A stretch of 64,000 bases of DNA from Luteibacter rhizovicinus DSM 16549 (GCF_001887595.1 NZ_CP017480.1:2191001-2255000); one strand, 5' to 3'; shown: positions 27,402-36,364, counted from the stretch's first letter. Notes: generated by a model from the sequence alone, not told the origin. Program-made: numbers and translations.

Positions 27402-27995
27402 ATGCGCGCTCTCCGTTACGTCGCCCTCGCGGGCCTGCTCGCCACCGCCGGCACCGCTGCCGCCGCTCCGGTCACCTACAAGCTGGACCCGGGCCACACC
27501 ATGGTCCTGTTCAGCTGGAACCACTTCGGTTTCTCCAACCCGACCGCCAACCTCGGCCAGGTCGACGGCACCCTCGTCTACGACGAAGCCGCCCCGACCA
27601 AGTCCACCGTCGAAGCGACCCTGCCGCTCGCCGGCCTCGACACCTTCGTGCCGAAGCTCGACGAGCACCTGAAGTCGGCCGATTTCCTCGACGCCGCCAA
27701 GTTCCCGACCGTCACCTTCAAGAGCACCAAGGTCACCTCGGCCGGTAAGGACAAGCTCAAGGTCGTCGGCGACCTCACCGTGCACGGCGTCACCAAGCCG
27801 GTCACCCTCGACGTCACCGTCAACAAGGTCGGCCCGCACCCGATGATGAAGGTCCAGACCGCCGGCTTCGACGCCACGGCCACGATCAAGCGCTCGGATT
27901 TCGGCGTCGGCGCTTACGTGCCGAACGTCTCCGACGAGATCAAGATCCGCATCACCACCGAAGCGCACGACGCCTCGGCTGCCGACAAGAAGTAA
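27402..27995 (+). CDS. YceI family periplasmic protein
   Basis: A 197-residue exported protein with a signal peptide (VALAGLLATAGTAAAAP) and the YceI lipocalin-like beta-barrel. Family signatures are YKLDPGHTMVLFSWNHFGFSN, LKSADFLDAAKFPTVTFKSTKV and LTVHGVTKPVTLDV. The barrel binds an isoprenoid-type lipid in characterised members. CAGGAG precedes the start; a strong terminator follows. It may be co-transcribed with the reductase 69 bases upstream. Confidence 0.93.
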   Translation: MRALRYVALAGLLATAGTAAAAPVTYKLDPGHTMVLFSWNHFGFSNPTANLGQVDGTLVYDEAAPTKSTVEATLPLAGLDTFVPKLDEHLKSADFLDAAKFPTVTFKSTKVTSAGKDKLKVVGDLTVHGVTKPVTLDVTVNKVGPHPMMKVQTAGFDATATIKRSDFGVGAYVPNVSDEIKIRITTEAHDASAADKK

Positions 27996-28021
27996 GCAGG
28001 TACCACGGCCTCACGGCCTCG

Positions 28022-28053
28022 AACCCGCGCCGGCAGCGGCGCGGGTTTTTTTT
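28022..28053 (+). terminator. Rho-independent terminator after the YceI gene
   Basis: A 10-bp GC-rich stem (AACCCGCGCC / GGCGCGGGTT) with a 6-base loop is followed by an eight-base T-run. Confidence 0.92.
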
Positions 28054-28084
28054 GTTGGTTCGTCGCGCATTACCGCGGGGTGCG

Positions 28085-28797
28085 TGTGGTGCCCTGTGCG
28101 CTGGCTCGGCTTCGCCGTCGCCGTCGCTACGTACACTTGGGCGTTGCGCGCAGGAGACCTTGGTGCCCACCCTCGCTGCTCAGACAGGTCCTCCGCGTTC
28201 GAAAAGGAAAGGCCGCTGACGCGGCCCGTGTACCTATCTGGCCTACGGCCGCTCCACTTGTGCGGAACTCGCCTCGAGGGCGGACACCAAGGTCTCTCAC
28301 GACGATACGGTTAGCTCGACGGCGAGCCGGCAGGACGGTTGCGGTCGCCGAAGCGGGCCGTTACGGCAGTCGTACTGGGTACGTAGTCCGGCTCGGTGAC
28401 GCCTTCCTCGCCGCGGCGCTGCCCTTGCGCGAATGATCGCGACCGACGCGCCGGGTCGACCGTTTGGCGATGGCGACGAGCGAGCAGCCAAAGCGGCGTT
28501 GCTTCGTCGGCTCGACCCGCACAAACCTCAAGGATGGGAAGAGTCTTCGGTGTCCACCCTCGAGGCGAGTTCCGCACAAGTGCAGCGGCCGCAGGCCAAA
28601 TAGGCACACGGGCCGCGTTAGCGGCCTTTCCGCTACGGAACGCGGAGGACCTGTCTGAGCAGCGAGGGTGGACACCGAAGGCTCTTTGCCTCAAGCCCCC
28701 CAGCGAGGGTGGGCACCGAAGGCTCTTTGCCTCAAGCCCCCCAGCGAGGGTGGGCACCGAAGGCTCTTTGCCTCAAGCCCCCAGCGAGGGTGGCTAC
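28085..28797 (+). repeat. Composite intergenic repeat, copy B
   Basis: It has the same architecture and orientation as copy A. Unit 1 is 28154-28296, unit 2 is 28541-28684, each with 22-bp inverted ends. The spacer is conserved, including AGCCAAAGCGGCGTTGCTTC near 28487. The left flank is shorter than in copies A and D. The right tail is the longest array, with three full ~41-bp tandem units plus a partial. It occupies the gap between the YceI terminator and the zinc-finger gene; no protein-like frame was accepted. Confidence 0.85.
28661..28794 (+). repeat. Tandem ~41-bp repeat array at the right end of copy B
   Basis: Units start at 28661, 28702, 28743 and (partial) 28783. Each begins AGCGAGGGTGG and continues through CACCGAAGGCTCTTTGCC, ending in a C-run. 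The unit's first half equals the 22-bp terminal repeat of the composite element, so the array looks like serial duplication of the element's end. Confidence 0.85.
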
Positions 28798-28886
28798 CCG
28801 TGCCGGCGCCGATTCCACCAAGAGGGAATTGCGTTTTTTGCTACCATCGCAGACCCCAGTTCCACGGCCTAGTCCGGAGTTTCCCC

Positions 28887-29093
28887 ATGCATGCCAATCC
28901 CGCGGCCGCCAAGCTGATCCCGGCCAACGCCGAGAACCGTTACGAAGTCACCAAGGCGGACCTCCCGCTGTCCTGCCCGATGCCCGGCATGTACCTGTGG
29001 AACTCGCATCCGAAGGTCTACCTGCCCATCGTCGACGATGGCGGCACCTCCAAGTGCCCCTATTGCGGCGCCAATTACGTGTTGAAAGACTGA
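28887..29093 (+). CDS. Small CHCC zinc-finger domain protein
   Basis: A 68-residue protein with the C-terminal zinc ribbon of the zf-CHCC family (relative of mitochondrial complex-I subunit NDUFS6): SCPMPGMYLWNSHPKVYLPI and SKCPYCGANYVL. Ligands are a cysteine, a histidine and the CxxC pair. The start at 28887 is used because the longer frame runs back into the composite repeat. It is widely present next to envelope glycosyltransferase genes in xanthomonads, but its role is unknown. Confidence 0.88.
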   Translation: MHANPAAAKLIPANAENRYEVTKADLPLSCPMPGMYLWNSHPKVYLPIVDDGGTSKCPYCGANYVLKD

Positions 29094-29154
29094 ACGGCCC
29101 CGCGCGGGCATGTTTCCTGCATTGCCCGTGACACTCCTTCCTCTCGGAACGCCC

Positions 29155-30294
29155 ATGGCCACCGTCTTCCCAGATCGGACGATGACCGTCGTACAGCTCA
29201 TCCCCACCCTCCATTCCGGTGGGGCCGAGCGTTCGACCCTGGAAATCGCCAGGGCGCTGGTCGCTGCCGGGCACCGCTCGGTCGTGGTCTCCGCCGGCGG
29301 CCGTCTCGTCGCGCAGCTCGAGGCCGAGGGTAGCGAGCACATCACCCTGCCGATCGGCCACAAGTCGCTCGGCACGCTGTTCACCGTGGGCAAGCTTCGC
29401 CGCATCCTGCGCGAGGTGAAGCCCGAAATCGTCCATGCCCGTTCGCGACTGCCGGCATGGATAGGCTGGTGGGCCATGCGTGGCGTGAAGCCCCGCCCGC
29501 ATTTCGTCACCACGGTGCATGGCCTGAATTCGCCGGGACGTTACAGCGCCATCCTGCTCCGCGGCGAGCGCGTGATCGTCGTGTCGCAGACCTTGCGCGA
29601 CTATGTGCTCCGCCATTACCCGGACGATATCGACACGGCGCGCATCGCCGTCATTCCGCGCGGCATCGACACCGAGGCTTTTCCGTATGGCTACCGGCCC
29701 GACGAGACCTGGCAGCGCGGTTTCTTCGAGGAATATCCCCAGTTGGCCGGTGCGCCGCTACTGACCCTGCCTGGACGCGGTACGCGCCTGAAAGGTCATG
29801 CGGACGCCATCGAGCTCCTGGCCGACCTGAAGCACCGCGCCATCGACGCGCGCTTGCTTCTGCTCGGTGCGGACGAACCCGGGCGCGAGGCCTACGTGGC
29901 CGAGCTGCGTGAGCTCATCCGTGCCCGCGGCCTGGACGACAAGGTGGTGATCTCGCCGGCTCGCGCCGACGTGCGCGACGTGTTCGCCATGTCGGCGCTC
30001 ATCCTTCAGCTGTCCGTGCGGCCTGAATCGTTCGGCCGGACGGTGGTCGAGGCGCTGGCCCTTTGCCGGCCAGTCATCGGTTATGCCCACGGCGGCGTGG
30101 GTGAGCTGCTGGCCGAGCTCTACCCGGCTGGTCGCGTCCCGCTGGGCGACCGCGAGAAGCTGGTCGAGCGGGCGGCCGAGTTGCTCCGTTTCGCCCCGCC
30201 CATTCCGCCGCCGCGCAGTTATCGCCTGGTCGACATGCAGGAAGCCACGCTGGCGCTTTACGCCGACGTGCTCCAGGGCGTGCCAGCCGCGTGA
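29155..30294 (+). CDS. Glycosyltransferase family 4 protein (LPS core region)
   Basis: About 380 residues of a GT-B glycosyltransferase. The N-terminal domain shows VVQLIPTLHSGGAERSTLEIARALVAAGH; the C-terminal domain has IPRGIDTEAF and PESFGRTVVEALALCRPVIGYAHGGVGELL, the E-x7-E region that binds the nucleotide sugar. The ATG at 29155 is used; 29182 (MTVVQLIPT) is an equally plausible start. It overlaps the next gene by GTGA, forming an operon with the O-antigen-ligase-like and GT2 genes. Sugar specificity is unknown. Confidence 0.88.
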   Translation: MATVFPDRTMTVVQLIPTLHSGGAERSTLEIARALVAAGHRSVVVSAGGRLVAQLEAEGSEHITLPIGHKSLGTLFTVGKLRRILREVKPEIVHARSRLPAWIGWWAMRGVKPRPHFVTTVHGLNSPGRYSAILLRGERVIVVSQTLRDYVLRHYPDDIDTARIAVIPRGIDTEAFPYGYRPDETWQRGFFEEYPQLAGAPLLTLPGRGTRLKGHADAIELLADLKHRAIDARLLLLGADEPGREAYVAELRELIRARGLDDKVVISPARADVRDVFAMSALILQLSVRPESFGRTVVEALALCRPVIGYAHGGVGELLAELYPAGRVPLGDREKLVERAAELLRFAPPIPPPRSYRLVDMQEATLALYADVLQGVPAA

Positions 30295-31568
30295 GCGGGA
30301 CCTTCGCCCGTTCGCTCAAAGCCGGCCTTGCATCGCCCCTGCTGCCGATCTGGCTCGTGCCGGCCTTGCTGCCCTTCGGTCGCAGTGCCGAGCTGGGCGT
30401 GTTCCTTTGCCTGGTCGGCAGCATCCTGCTGCTGGTTCGTGAGCCACAGGCCATTCGCCATCACCCGGGTGCGAAGCTATTCCTGTGGCTATTCGCCGCC
30501 TACGCAGGCGCGGCGCTGGTCTCGGCGATCGATGCCGCCGCGCCGGGCAAGACCTGGCTCACGGTGGCAGGCATCCTGCGCTTCGCCCCCCTGGGTGTGT
30601 ACACCTGCTTCGCGATGCGCCGACCGGGTAAGGTGCGGGCCCTCTATCTGGCCACCGCCGTCGTGGTCGCGATCTGGGTCGCCGATGCCTGGATCCAGGC
30701 CATCACGGGTTACGGTCTTGCCGGTGCTTCGAATGCCGAGCGCCTCTCGGGCATCTTCGGTGCCGACAACCTGAAACTCGGCCCGGCGCTTTCCGCGCTT
30801 GCGCCCTTCCTGCTCTGGGGTGCCCGCGAGCGCTGGGGGCGTCGCGGCCTGGCGATCGCCTTCCTGCTGGCGCTCGGTCCGGTCCTACTTTCCGGGTCGC
30901 GTGCCTCGTGGCTTTGCTACGGGCTCGTCGCCCTGGGTTTTCTCTGGAACGAGGCGAAGACGCCGCGGCGGTTCGCCGTAGCGTGCGTCGCGGCAGGCGC
31001 ATCGCTCGCCCTGGTTGCGCTGCTCGCTTGGCAGGTGTCGCCGCGCTTCCGTGACCGCGTCGCGCACACCATGCCGGCCCTGTCGGGCACGAGCGAAGGC
31101 GTCGACGCCGCGCTGACCGGGCGCCTGGATATCTGGACCACCTCGCTGCGCATGTTTGCCGCGCATCCGGTGAACGGCGTCGGTGTGCGCGGATTTCGCT
31201 ACGCGTATCCCGCCGTGGCAAACCTGGGCGATCACTTCCTGACGATCGAGAAGTGCGCGGAGGGCGAGGGTGCCTGTCATGCCCATCAGGTCGTGCTCGA
31301 GGTGGCGACCGAGACCGGTGTCATCGGCGTGCTCGCCTGGCTGGCGGCGGTGATCTTCGCCGTGCGCACGTGGTGGCGCGCAGGGACCGCGGCGCGTTAT
31401 CGCGCGTTTCCCGCTACGCTCGCCCTGGTCGTCATCCTCTTTCCGCTGAATACGCACATGGCCTTCTATTCGGCATGGTGGGGATTGCTCGCCGCCTGGC
31501 TCGTATCGGTCTGGTGTGCCGCGCTGTTCGCCGATCTGCCGGATCTGGAGCCGCGTGATGGCGCGTGA
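30291..31568 (+). CDS. O-antigen ligase family protein (Wzy_C superfamily)
   Basis: A GTG-started 425-residue polytopic membrane protein with about ten hydrophobic segments. Wzy_C/WaaL features are PVLLSGSRASWLCYGLVALGF, the large periplasmic loop with HPVNGVGVRGFRYAYP, and AHQVVLEVATETGVIGVLAWLAAVIF. Such proteins join polysaccharide to lipid A-core or polymerise it in the periplasm. It is translationally coupled at both ends (GTGA upstream, 11-base overlap downstream). Ligase versus polymerase cannot be separated from sequence alone. Confidence 0.87.
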   Translation: MSGTFARSLKAGLASPLLPIWLVPALLPFGRSAELGVFLCLVGSILLLVREPQAIRHHPGAKLFLWLFAAYAGAALVSAIDAAAPGKTWLTVAGILRFAPLGVYTCFAMRRPGKVRALYLATAVVVAIWVADAWIQAITGYGLAGASNAERLSGIFGADNLKLGPALSALAPFLLWGARERWGRRGLAIAFLLALGPVLLSGSRASWLCYGLVALGFLWNEAKTPRRFAVACVAAGASLALVALLAWQVSPRFRDRVAHTMPALSGTSEGVDAALTGRLDIWTTSLRMFAAHPVNGVGVRGFRYAYPAVANLGDHFLTIEKCAEGEGACHAHQVVLEVATETGVIGVLAWLAAVIFAVRTWWRAGTAARYRAFPATLALVVILFPLNTHMAFYSAWWGLLAAWLVSVWCAALFADLPDLEPRDGA

Positions 31569-32352
31569 ACCGCTCTCGGTTGTCGTTACCACGTTCAACA
31601 ACGCCGACACGATCGAGGCCTGCCTGGCTTCCGTGCACTTCGCCGACGACATCCTGGTCCTGGATTCCGGGTCCACGGATACGACACGCGACATCGCCGC
31701 GCATGCGGGTGCACGCGTCGACGTGAAGCCGTTCGCCGGATACAGCGCACAGAAGCAGGCCGCGATCGATCTTGCACTCCATCGCTGGGTACTCCTGCTG
31801 GACTCCGATGAAGCGCTGCCGGCGGCCGCGGCGGAACGCGTATGCCGCGCCCTGGAATCGCCCGACGTCGCCGGTTTCGAATTGCTCCGTCGCGAATGGG
31901 TGTTCTGGCGCTGGCAGTCCGATCGCGCCAGGCTGAATCACTACGTCCGCCTGTTCGATCGCACCCGCGCGCGCATGAGCGGTCACGAAGTGCATGAGAG
32001 CATCGTCGTCGACGGGCCGGTGCGTCGTCTCGACGCGGTGATCGACCACTATGGCGAGCGCGACATCGAAGGTCGCGTGGACAAGGCCAATCGTTATTCG
32101 TCGTTGCAGGTGCATGACCGCCGCACGCGCACGCCGCGACATCTGCGTTTGCGCATGGTGGTCTACCCGACCGTGGCGTTCCTGCGTTACTACTTGTGGC
32201 GCGGTCACTGGCGGGGCGGATGGGCCGGCTTCGTCGCCGCCCGCGTGCATGCGTTCTACGCCTTCCTCAAATACGCCAAGCTCTACGAGCTTCGTGTCTC
32301 AGGCCGCCTGCGCCTCGGCGCCTCGCTGCGCGACGAAGGCCGAGACGAGTAA
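31558..32352 (+). CDS. Glycosyltransferase family 2 protein (WaaE/KdtX-like)
   Basis: A 264-residue GT2 enzyme: LSVVVTTFNNADTIEACLASVHFADDILVLDSGSTDTTRDIA, then LLLDSDEALP (DxD) and FELLRREWVFWRW, DHYGERDIEGRVDKANRYSSLQV and YYLWRGHWRGGWAGFVAARVHAFYAFLKYAKLYE. This is the pattern of LPS inner-core beta-1,4-glucosyltransferases such as WaaE. It overlaps the upstream ligase gene, and its last 54 bases overlap the convergent DUF535 gene on the other strand. Confidence 0.9.
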   Translation: MAREPLSVVVTTFNNADTIEACLASVHFADDILVLDSGSTDTTRDIAAHAGARVDVKPFAGYSAQKQAAIDLALHRWVLLLDSDEALPAAAAERVCRALESPDVAGFELLRREWVFWRWQSDRARLNHYVRLFDRTRARMSGHEVHESIVVDGPVRRLDAVIDHYGERDIEGRVDKANRYSSLQVHDRRTRTPRHLRLRMVVYPTVAFLRYYLWRGHWRGGWAGFVAARVHAFYAFLKYAKLYELRVSGRLRLGASLRDEGRDE

Positions 32353-33210
32353 GGCGCAGGCTTCCCGGCGCAGCGTCTCGCGACGGCGGAACTCGCTGCG
32401 TCGCTTACTCTCCACGGTGGAGGCGCAGCGTTCGGGCTCGCGCACCGGCATCGTGTAAAAGCCCTGCGCATCGGCCACGCCGTCGTTCTCCAACCAGAAC
32501 GCGTCGTAGTCGGCCTTGATCTTCTTCCTGCTCGCGAACGGATGCGCCTCGTTGCCGATGCCGAGGATGCGTTGCGCACCCAGGGATTCGGCCAGCGAGC
32601 GGATCATCGAAAGCAGAAGGTTCTTCGGGCGCAGGCCATGCGACTGTCGGGTGAGTTCGCGAATCGCATCGCGTCCGGCGTTGTTCGCCGCACCCTGCAG
32701 GCAACCGATGATCACGGTGCGACCGTCGTCAACGAAGGAGATCGTCGCGTAAGAGATCTGCAAGCCGTGATCGTCCGTGAGCGAAATGCTCAGCTCGCCT
32801 TCGCGACCCCGCAGGGCAGGGGCCTTCAGCAGCAGGGACAGGCCGCTTCCATCGCGCAAGATCACACGACCCACTGGCACTTCGCGCTGCCAGTACAGAC
32901 TGTCGAACAGCTCGGAAGGAAAGCGGCGGACGGCAAAGGCGTAGTGCGCTCGCGTTGCTCCCAGCCGCTGCATCATCGACCAGTGGCGGTTCATGTAACG
33001 GTGCTGGTAGCGCTCCGTCAGCGTGCGGTCGATCATCGCCAGGCCAGCCATGGCCGGCGACTCCAGGAAGGCCAGCCACGCCGCATGCTCGCGCCAGTGC
33101 AGCACGGAGCGCGCGATATACGTTGTCGCGGCGTTGAAGCCGCGCCAGCGCGAGCTGTGCCATTCGGCCCGACCGCGCAGGGATCGCGCGAAGCGGAAGA
33201 GCGACTGCAT
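32299..33210 (-). CDS. DUF535 (VirK/YbjX) family protein
   Basis: A 303-residue protein of the VirK/YbjX group, linked in enterobacteria to envelope stress and virulence. Motifs are RYQHRYMNRHWSMMQRLGATRAHYAFAVRRFP, LSISLTDDHGLQISYATISF, VIIGCLQGAANNAGRDAIRELTRQSHGLRPKNLLL and HPFASRKKIKADYDAFWLENDG. There is no signal peptide. It is convergent with and overlaps the GT2 gene, and lies among LPS genes, consistent with an envelope-related role. Biochemistry is unknown. Confidence 0.88.
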   Translation of the reverse strand: MQSLFRFARSLRGRAEWHSSRWRGFNAATTYIARSVLHWREHAAWLAFLESPAMAGLAMIDRTLTERYQHRYMNRHWSMMQRLGATRAHYAFAVRRFPSELFDSLYWQREVPVGRVILRDGSGLSLLLKAPALRGREGELSISLTDDHGLQISYATISFVDDGRTVIIGCLQGAANNAGRDAIRELTRQSHGLRPKNLLLSMIRSLAESLGAQRILGIGNEAHPFASRKKIKADYDAFWLENDGVADAQGFYTMPVREPERCASTVESKRRSEFRRRETLRREACALLVSAFVAQRGAEAQAA

Positions 33211-33331
33211 GGGGAAGGTCCGTCTAGGGGGAAGACGAGTCGTTTTTACGCTCGTACTTTTTCGCGTGGCTTTCGTCGACGCTGACGGGCTATAGCTGCC
33301 CAGGCCCGTAATTGCCTGCGCGGGGCGGGGA

Positions 33332-34258
33332 TCAGTAGATCTTCGCTTCGCCCGGCGGCCGCGTCTTGAAGCGCTTGTGCACCCACAGGTACTGCTCGGG
33401 TGCTTCCCTTGCCATGCTTTCGATCTGCTCGTTCACCCGTGCGGTATCGCGTTCGGCGTCGTCGCTCGGAAAATCCGCAAGCGGCGCACCGAGACGCATG
33501 ACGTAGCCGGCATCGTCCGGCAACCGGCGGTGATAAAACGGGATGACCAGGGCGCCGGACAGCCGGGCCAGATGATGGGTTGCGGTGATCGTCGCGGCCT
33601 TGACCCCGAAGAACGGCACGAAGACATTGTCCTTGCTGCGCATGTCCTGGTCGGGCGCGTACCAGAGCGTGCCGCCTTGTTTCAGGTAGCGCACGGTGCC
33701 GCGGATGTCGTCCTTGTCGAACATCGCGTCGGCATAGTGCAGGCGCGAGCGCAGCACCGCGAACTCGAACACGTCCGAGTCCATGCGCCGGTACATGCCT
33801 GCGATACGGATGCGCGAGGAGACCAGGCGCGCACTCAGTTCGAGATGCGAGAAGTGCCCACCGACCAGCAGCACACCACGGCCGGCGGCACGCGCGGCTT
33901 CGAGGTGCTCGAGGCCGTCGACGGTCACCGGTACCTTCGCGATGGCACGGTCCGAGCCCATCCAGCCCAGCGCGAACTCGGCGAGCATCATGCCGACATC
34001 GCAGAGGTTGGCCCGTAGCAACGCCTTCTGCGCGGTGGCCCCAAGCTCGGGAAAGCACAGCGCGATATTGGTCGCCGCGACGCGCCGACGCTCGGGATTG
34101 AGGTGCAGGGCCAACCGGCCGGCCTGGCGCCCCGATCGCATCAGGATCCGGAAGGGCAGGTGGGCGATCAGCCAGATGAAGCCCACGCCGATCCACGCGG
34201 CCCAGTGGCGGGGCGCAAGCAGGCGTAGGGTCAGGGAGGGGCGGGGCATTCCGGGCAT
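33332..34258 (-). CDS. Lipid A biosynthesis lauroyl/myristoyl acyltransferase (LpxL/HtrB family)
   Basis: A 308-residue membrane-bound acyltransferase that adds a secondary acyl chain to Kdo2-lipid IVA. An N-terminal hydrophobic helix (AAWIGVGFIWLIAHLPFRIL) precedes the catalytic HxxxxE/D motif in GGHFSHLEL. GMYRRMD and APDQDMRSKDNVFVPFFGVKAATIT follow, matching the LpxL/LpxM family. The ATG at 34258 is used; the frame is open further upstream but that sequence is the antisense of waaA. It is divergent from waaA, and both act in Kdo-lipid A assembly. LpxL and LpxM cannot be told apart here. Confidence 0.92.
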   Translation of the reverse strand: MPGMPRPSLTLRLLAPRHWAAWIGVGFIWLIAHLPFRILMRSGRQAGRLALHLNPERRRVAATNIALCFPELGATAQKALLRANLCDVGMMLAEFALGWMGSDRAIAKVPVTVDGLEHLEAARAAGRGVLLVGGHFSHLELSARLVSSRIRIAGMYRRMDSDVFEFAVLRSRLHYADAMFDKDDIRGTVRYLKQGGTLWYAPDQDMRSKDNVFVPFFGVKAATITATHHLARLSGALVIPFYHRRLPDDAGYVMRLGAPLADFPSDDAERDTARVNEQIESMAREAPEQYLWVHKRFKTRPPGEAKIY

Positions 34259-34314
34259 GTCACGCCATTGTAGCGAATGGGGGCGGCTATACTGCCCGGT
34301 CACTGGCAAGTCCC

Positions 34315-34320
34315 AGGGGA
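34315..34320 (+). promoter_or_regulatory. Ribosome binding site deciding the waaA start
   Basis: AGGGGA four bases before GTG at 34325. The in-frame upstream codons (from 34277) lack a site and overlap the divergent acyltransferase leader. Confidence 0.6.
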
Positions 34321-34324
34321 CCGC

Positions 34325-35596
34325 GTGCTGCTGCGTCTGATCTACAACTGCGCCATGTACCTGTTCACGCCGCTGGTGATGCTCCGCCTGATGGCGCGCG
34401 GCATGCGCTATGGCGACTACCACGTGCGCTGGCGCGAGCGCTTCGGCCGCTTTCCGACGCCGCGCCTGAATGGCTGCCTGTGGGTGCACGCGGTATCGGT
34501 CGGTGAAGTGAACGCCGCCGAGCCCCTGATCAAGGCCCTCATGGAGGCCTACCCGCAGGCCCCCCTGATGGTGACGACGGTGACGCCCACGGGCTCCGAA
34601 CGCGTCCGTCAGTTGTTCGGCGACCGCGTCCACAGTGTCTATCTGCCGTACGACCTCCCGTTCGCGGTAAGGAGCTTCCTGCGCAACACGCGCCCGCGCC
34701 TGGCGGTGATCGTCGAGACCGAGATCTGGCCGAATCTCTACTTCGCCTGCCGGCGTCACGGCATTCCGCTACTGATCGCCAATGCCCGTCTGTCCGAACG
34801 TTCCCTGCGTGGCTATGCGCGCATGAGCTCGCTGGTGAAGAGTGCCCTGCGCTGCGTCAGCCACATCGCCGCGCAGTCGCGCACGGACGCGGCGCGCTAC
34901 CGGCTGCTCGGCGCCGAGCCCAGCCAGCTCACCGTGTGCGGCAACCTGAAATTCGACATGCCCGTGCCCCACGACGCGCTGCAGGCCGGCAAGGCCATGC
35001 GCGAAGCCTGGGGCACCGGCCGTCCGGTATGGATCGCGGCCAGTACCCACGAAGGTGAGGAAATGGCCGTGCTCCAGGCGCATCTCGACGTGATGCGACG
35101 CTTGCCCGATGCCTTGCTGCTGATCGCACCACGGCATCCGGAGCGCTTCAAGGCCGTCGAGTCATCGGTGCGCAGCCTCGGTTTCCAGGTGGGTACGCGC
35201 AGCACGGATGGCGTTCCCGGGCACAACACCCAGTGCTTCGTGATCGATTCCATGGGCGAGCTGCTGCGCTTCTTCGCCGCCTGCGACGTCGCCTTCGTCG
35301 GCGGCAGCCTGGTACCCATCGGTGGCCACAACGTGCTCGAGCCTGCGGCGTTGTCGAAGCCGGTGTTGGTCGGTCCCTACACGTTCAACTTCGAAGAAAT
35401 CACCCAGGCTCTGCTGGAAGCAACCGGTGGTCAGCGCGTGGCCACCAGCAGCGAACTCGGCGAACAGGTCCTCTCCCTCCTGCGCGACCACGCCCGCCGC
35501 GAAAGCATGGGCACCGCCGCCCGTCACGTCTTCGACAGCGAGCGCGGCTCCGTCGGCAAGGTGATGAAACTCGTCGACCGGTTGTTGCAGGAGTAA
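34325..35596 (+). CDS. waaA: 3-deoxy-D-manno-octulosonic acid (Kdo) transferase
   Basis: A 423-residue GT30 Kdo transferase, attaching Kdo to lipid IVA at the inner membrane. The GTG start gives an N-terminal hydrophobic anchor (LLRLIYNCAMYLFTPLVMLRL). Signatures are WVHAVSVGEVNAAEPLI, VTTVTPTGSERV, YLPYDLPFAVRSFLRNTRPRLAVIVETEIWPNL, NARLSERS, NLKFD, and FVGGSLVPIGGHNVLEPAALSKPVLVGPYTFNFEEI. All are conserved. Composite repeat copy C begins directly after the stop. Confidence 0.97.
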   Translation: MLLRLIYNCAMYLFTPLVMLRLMARGMRYGDYHVRWRERFGRFPTPRLNGCLWVHAVSVGEVNAAEPLIKALMEAYPQAPLMVTTVTPTGSERVRQLFGDRVHSVYLPYDLPFAVRSFLRNTRPRLAVIVETEIWPNLYFACRRHGIPLLIANARLSERSLRGYARMSSLVKSALRCVSHIAAQSRTDAARYRLLGAEPSQLTVCGNLKFDMPVPHDALQAGKAMREAWGTGRPVWIAASTHEGEEMAVLQAHLDVMRRLPDALLLIAPRHPERFKAVESSVRSLGFQVGTRSTDGVPGHNTQCFVIDSMGELLRFFAACDVAFVGGSLVPIGGHNVLEPAALSKPVLVGPYTFNFEEITQALLEATGGQRVATSSELGEQVLSLLRDHARRESMGTAARHVFDSERGSVGKVMKLVDRLLQE

Positions 35597-35611
35597 GCGG
35601 ACAGCTTTTGC

Positions 35612-36310
35612 CGCCGCTTGCGTGTGTGGATGAGGCGCAGAGCCTTCCGGGGGGCTTGAGGCAAAGAGCCTTCGGTGCCCACCCTCGTTTGGGGGCTTGA
35701 GGCAAAGAGCCTTCGGTGTCCACCCTCGCTGCTCAGACAGGTCCTCCGCGTTCCGTACCGGAAAGGCCGCTAACGCGGCCCGTGCACCTATTTGGCCTGC
35801 GGCCGCTCCACTTGTGCGGAACTCGCCTCGAGGGTGGACACCGAAGACTCTTCCCATTCCTGAGGTTCGTGTGGGTCGAGCCGACGAAGCAACGCCGCTT
35901 TGGCTGCTGGCTTGTCACCATCGCCAAACGGTCGACCCGGCGCGCCGGTCGCGATCGTCTTTTCGCGGGCAGCGCCACGGCGAGAAAGGCGCTCACCGAG
36001 CCGGAGTGAACGTACCCGCACGACTGCCGTAACGGCCCGCTTCGGCGACCGCACCCACGCCAACGGCTCGCCGTCCAGCTAACCGTATCGTCGTGAGAGA
36101 CCTTGGTGTCCACCCTCGAGGCGAGTTCCGCACAAGTGGAGCGGCCGTAGGCCAGATAAGTACACGGGCCGCGTTAGCGGCCTTTCCTTTACGGAACGCG
36201 GAGGACCTGTCTGAGCAGCGAGGGTGGACACCAAGGTCTCCCCGCGAGGCGCCCAAGTGTGAGGAGCGACGGCGAAGCCGAGCCGCCCAGGAAATGCGCG
36301 AACAATCGAC
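35612..36310 (-). repeat. Composite intergenic repeat, copy C (inverted relative to A, B and D)
   Basis: This is the element in reverse orientation. The tandem tail is at the left (about 35637-35728, two units plus a partial). Unit 2 lies at 35707-35850 and unit 1 at 36097-36240, each with 22-bp inverted ends; the spacer lies between. The GGCGGCTCGGCTTCGCCGTC-type flank is found as its complement near 36270-36288. It fills the gap between the convergent waaA and tolC genes and runs up to the tolC terminator. No coding potential accepted. Confidence 0.85.
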
Positions 36311-36340
36311 AAAAAAGGCGGACCCGAAGGCCCGCCTTTC
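36311..36340 (-). terminator. Rho-independent terminator of tolC
   Basis: The stem AAAGGCGG/CCGCCTTT has an inner CC-GAA-GG mini-stem. On the reverse strand it is followed by a six-base T-run. Confidence 0.8.
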
Positions 36341-36364
36341 TGTCGTTCGATGAAACCGTTGCCC

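Noticed and set aside
28661..28794. CRISPR array
   Set aside because: The ~41-bp units are contiguous with no unique spacers, and no cas gene is present. It is a tandem repeat.
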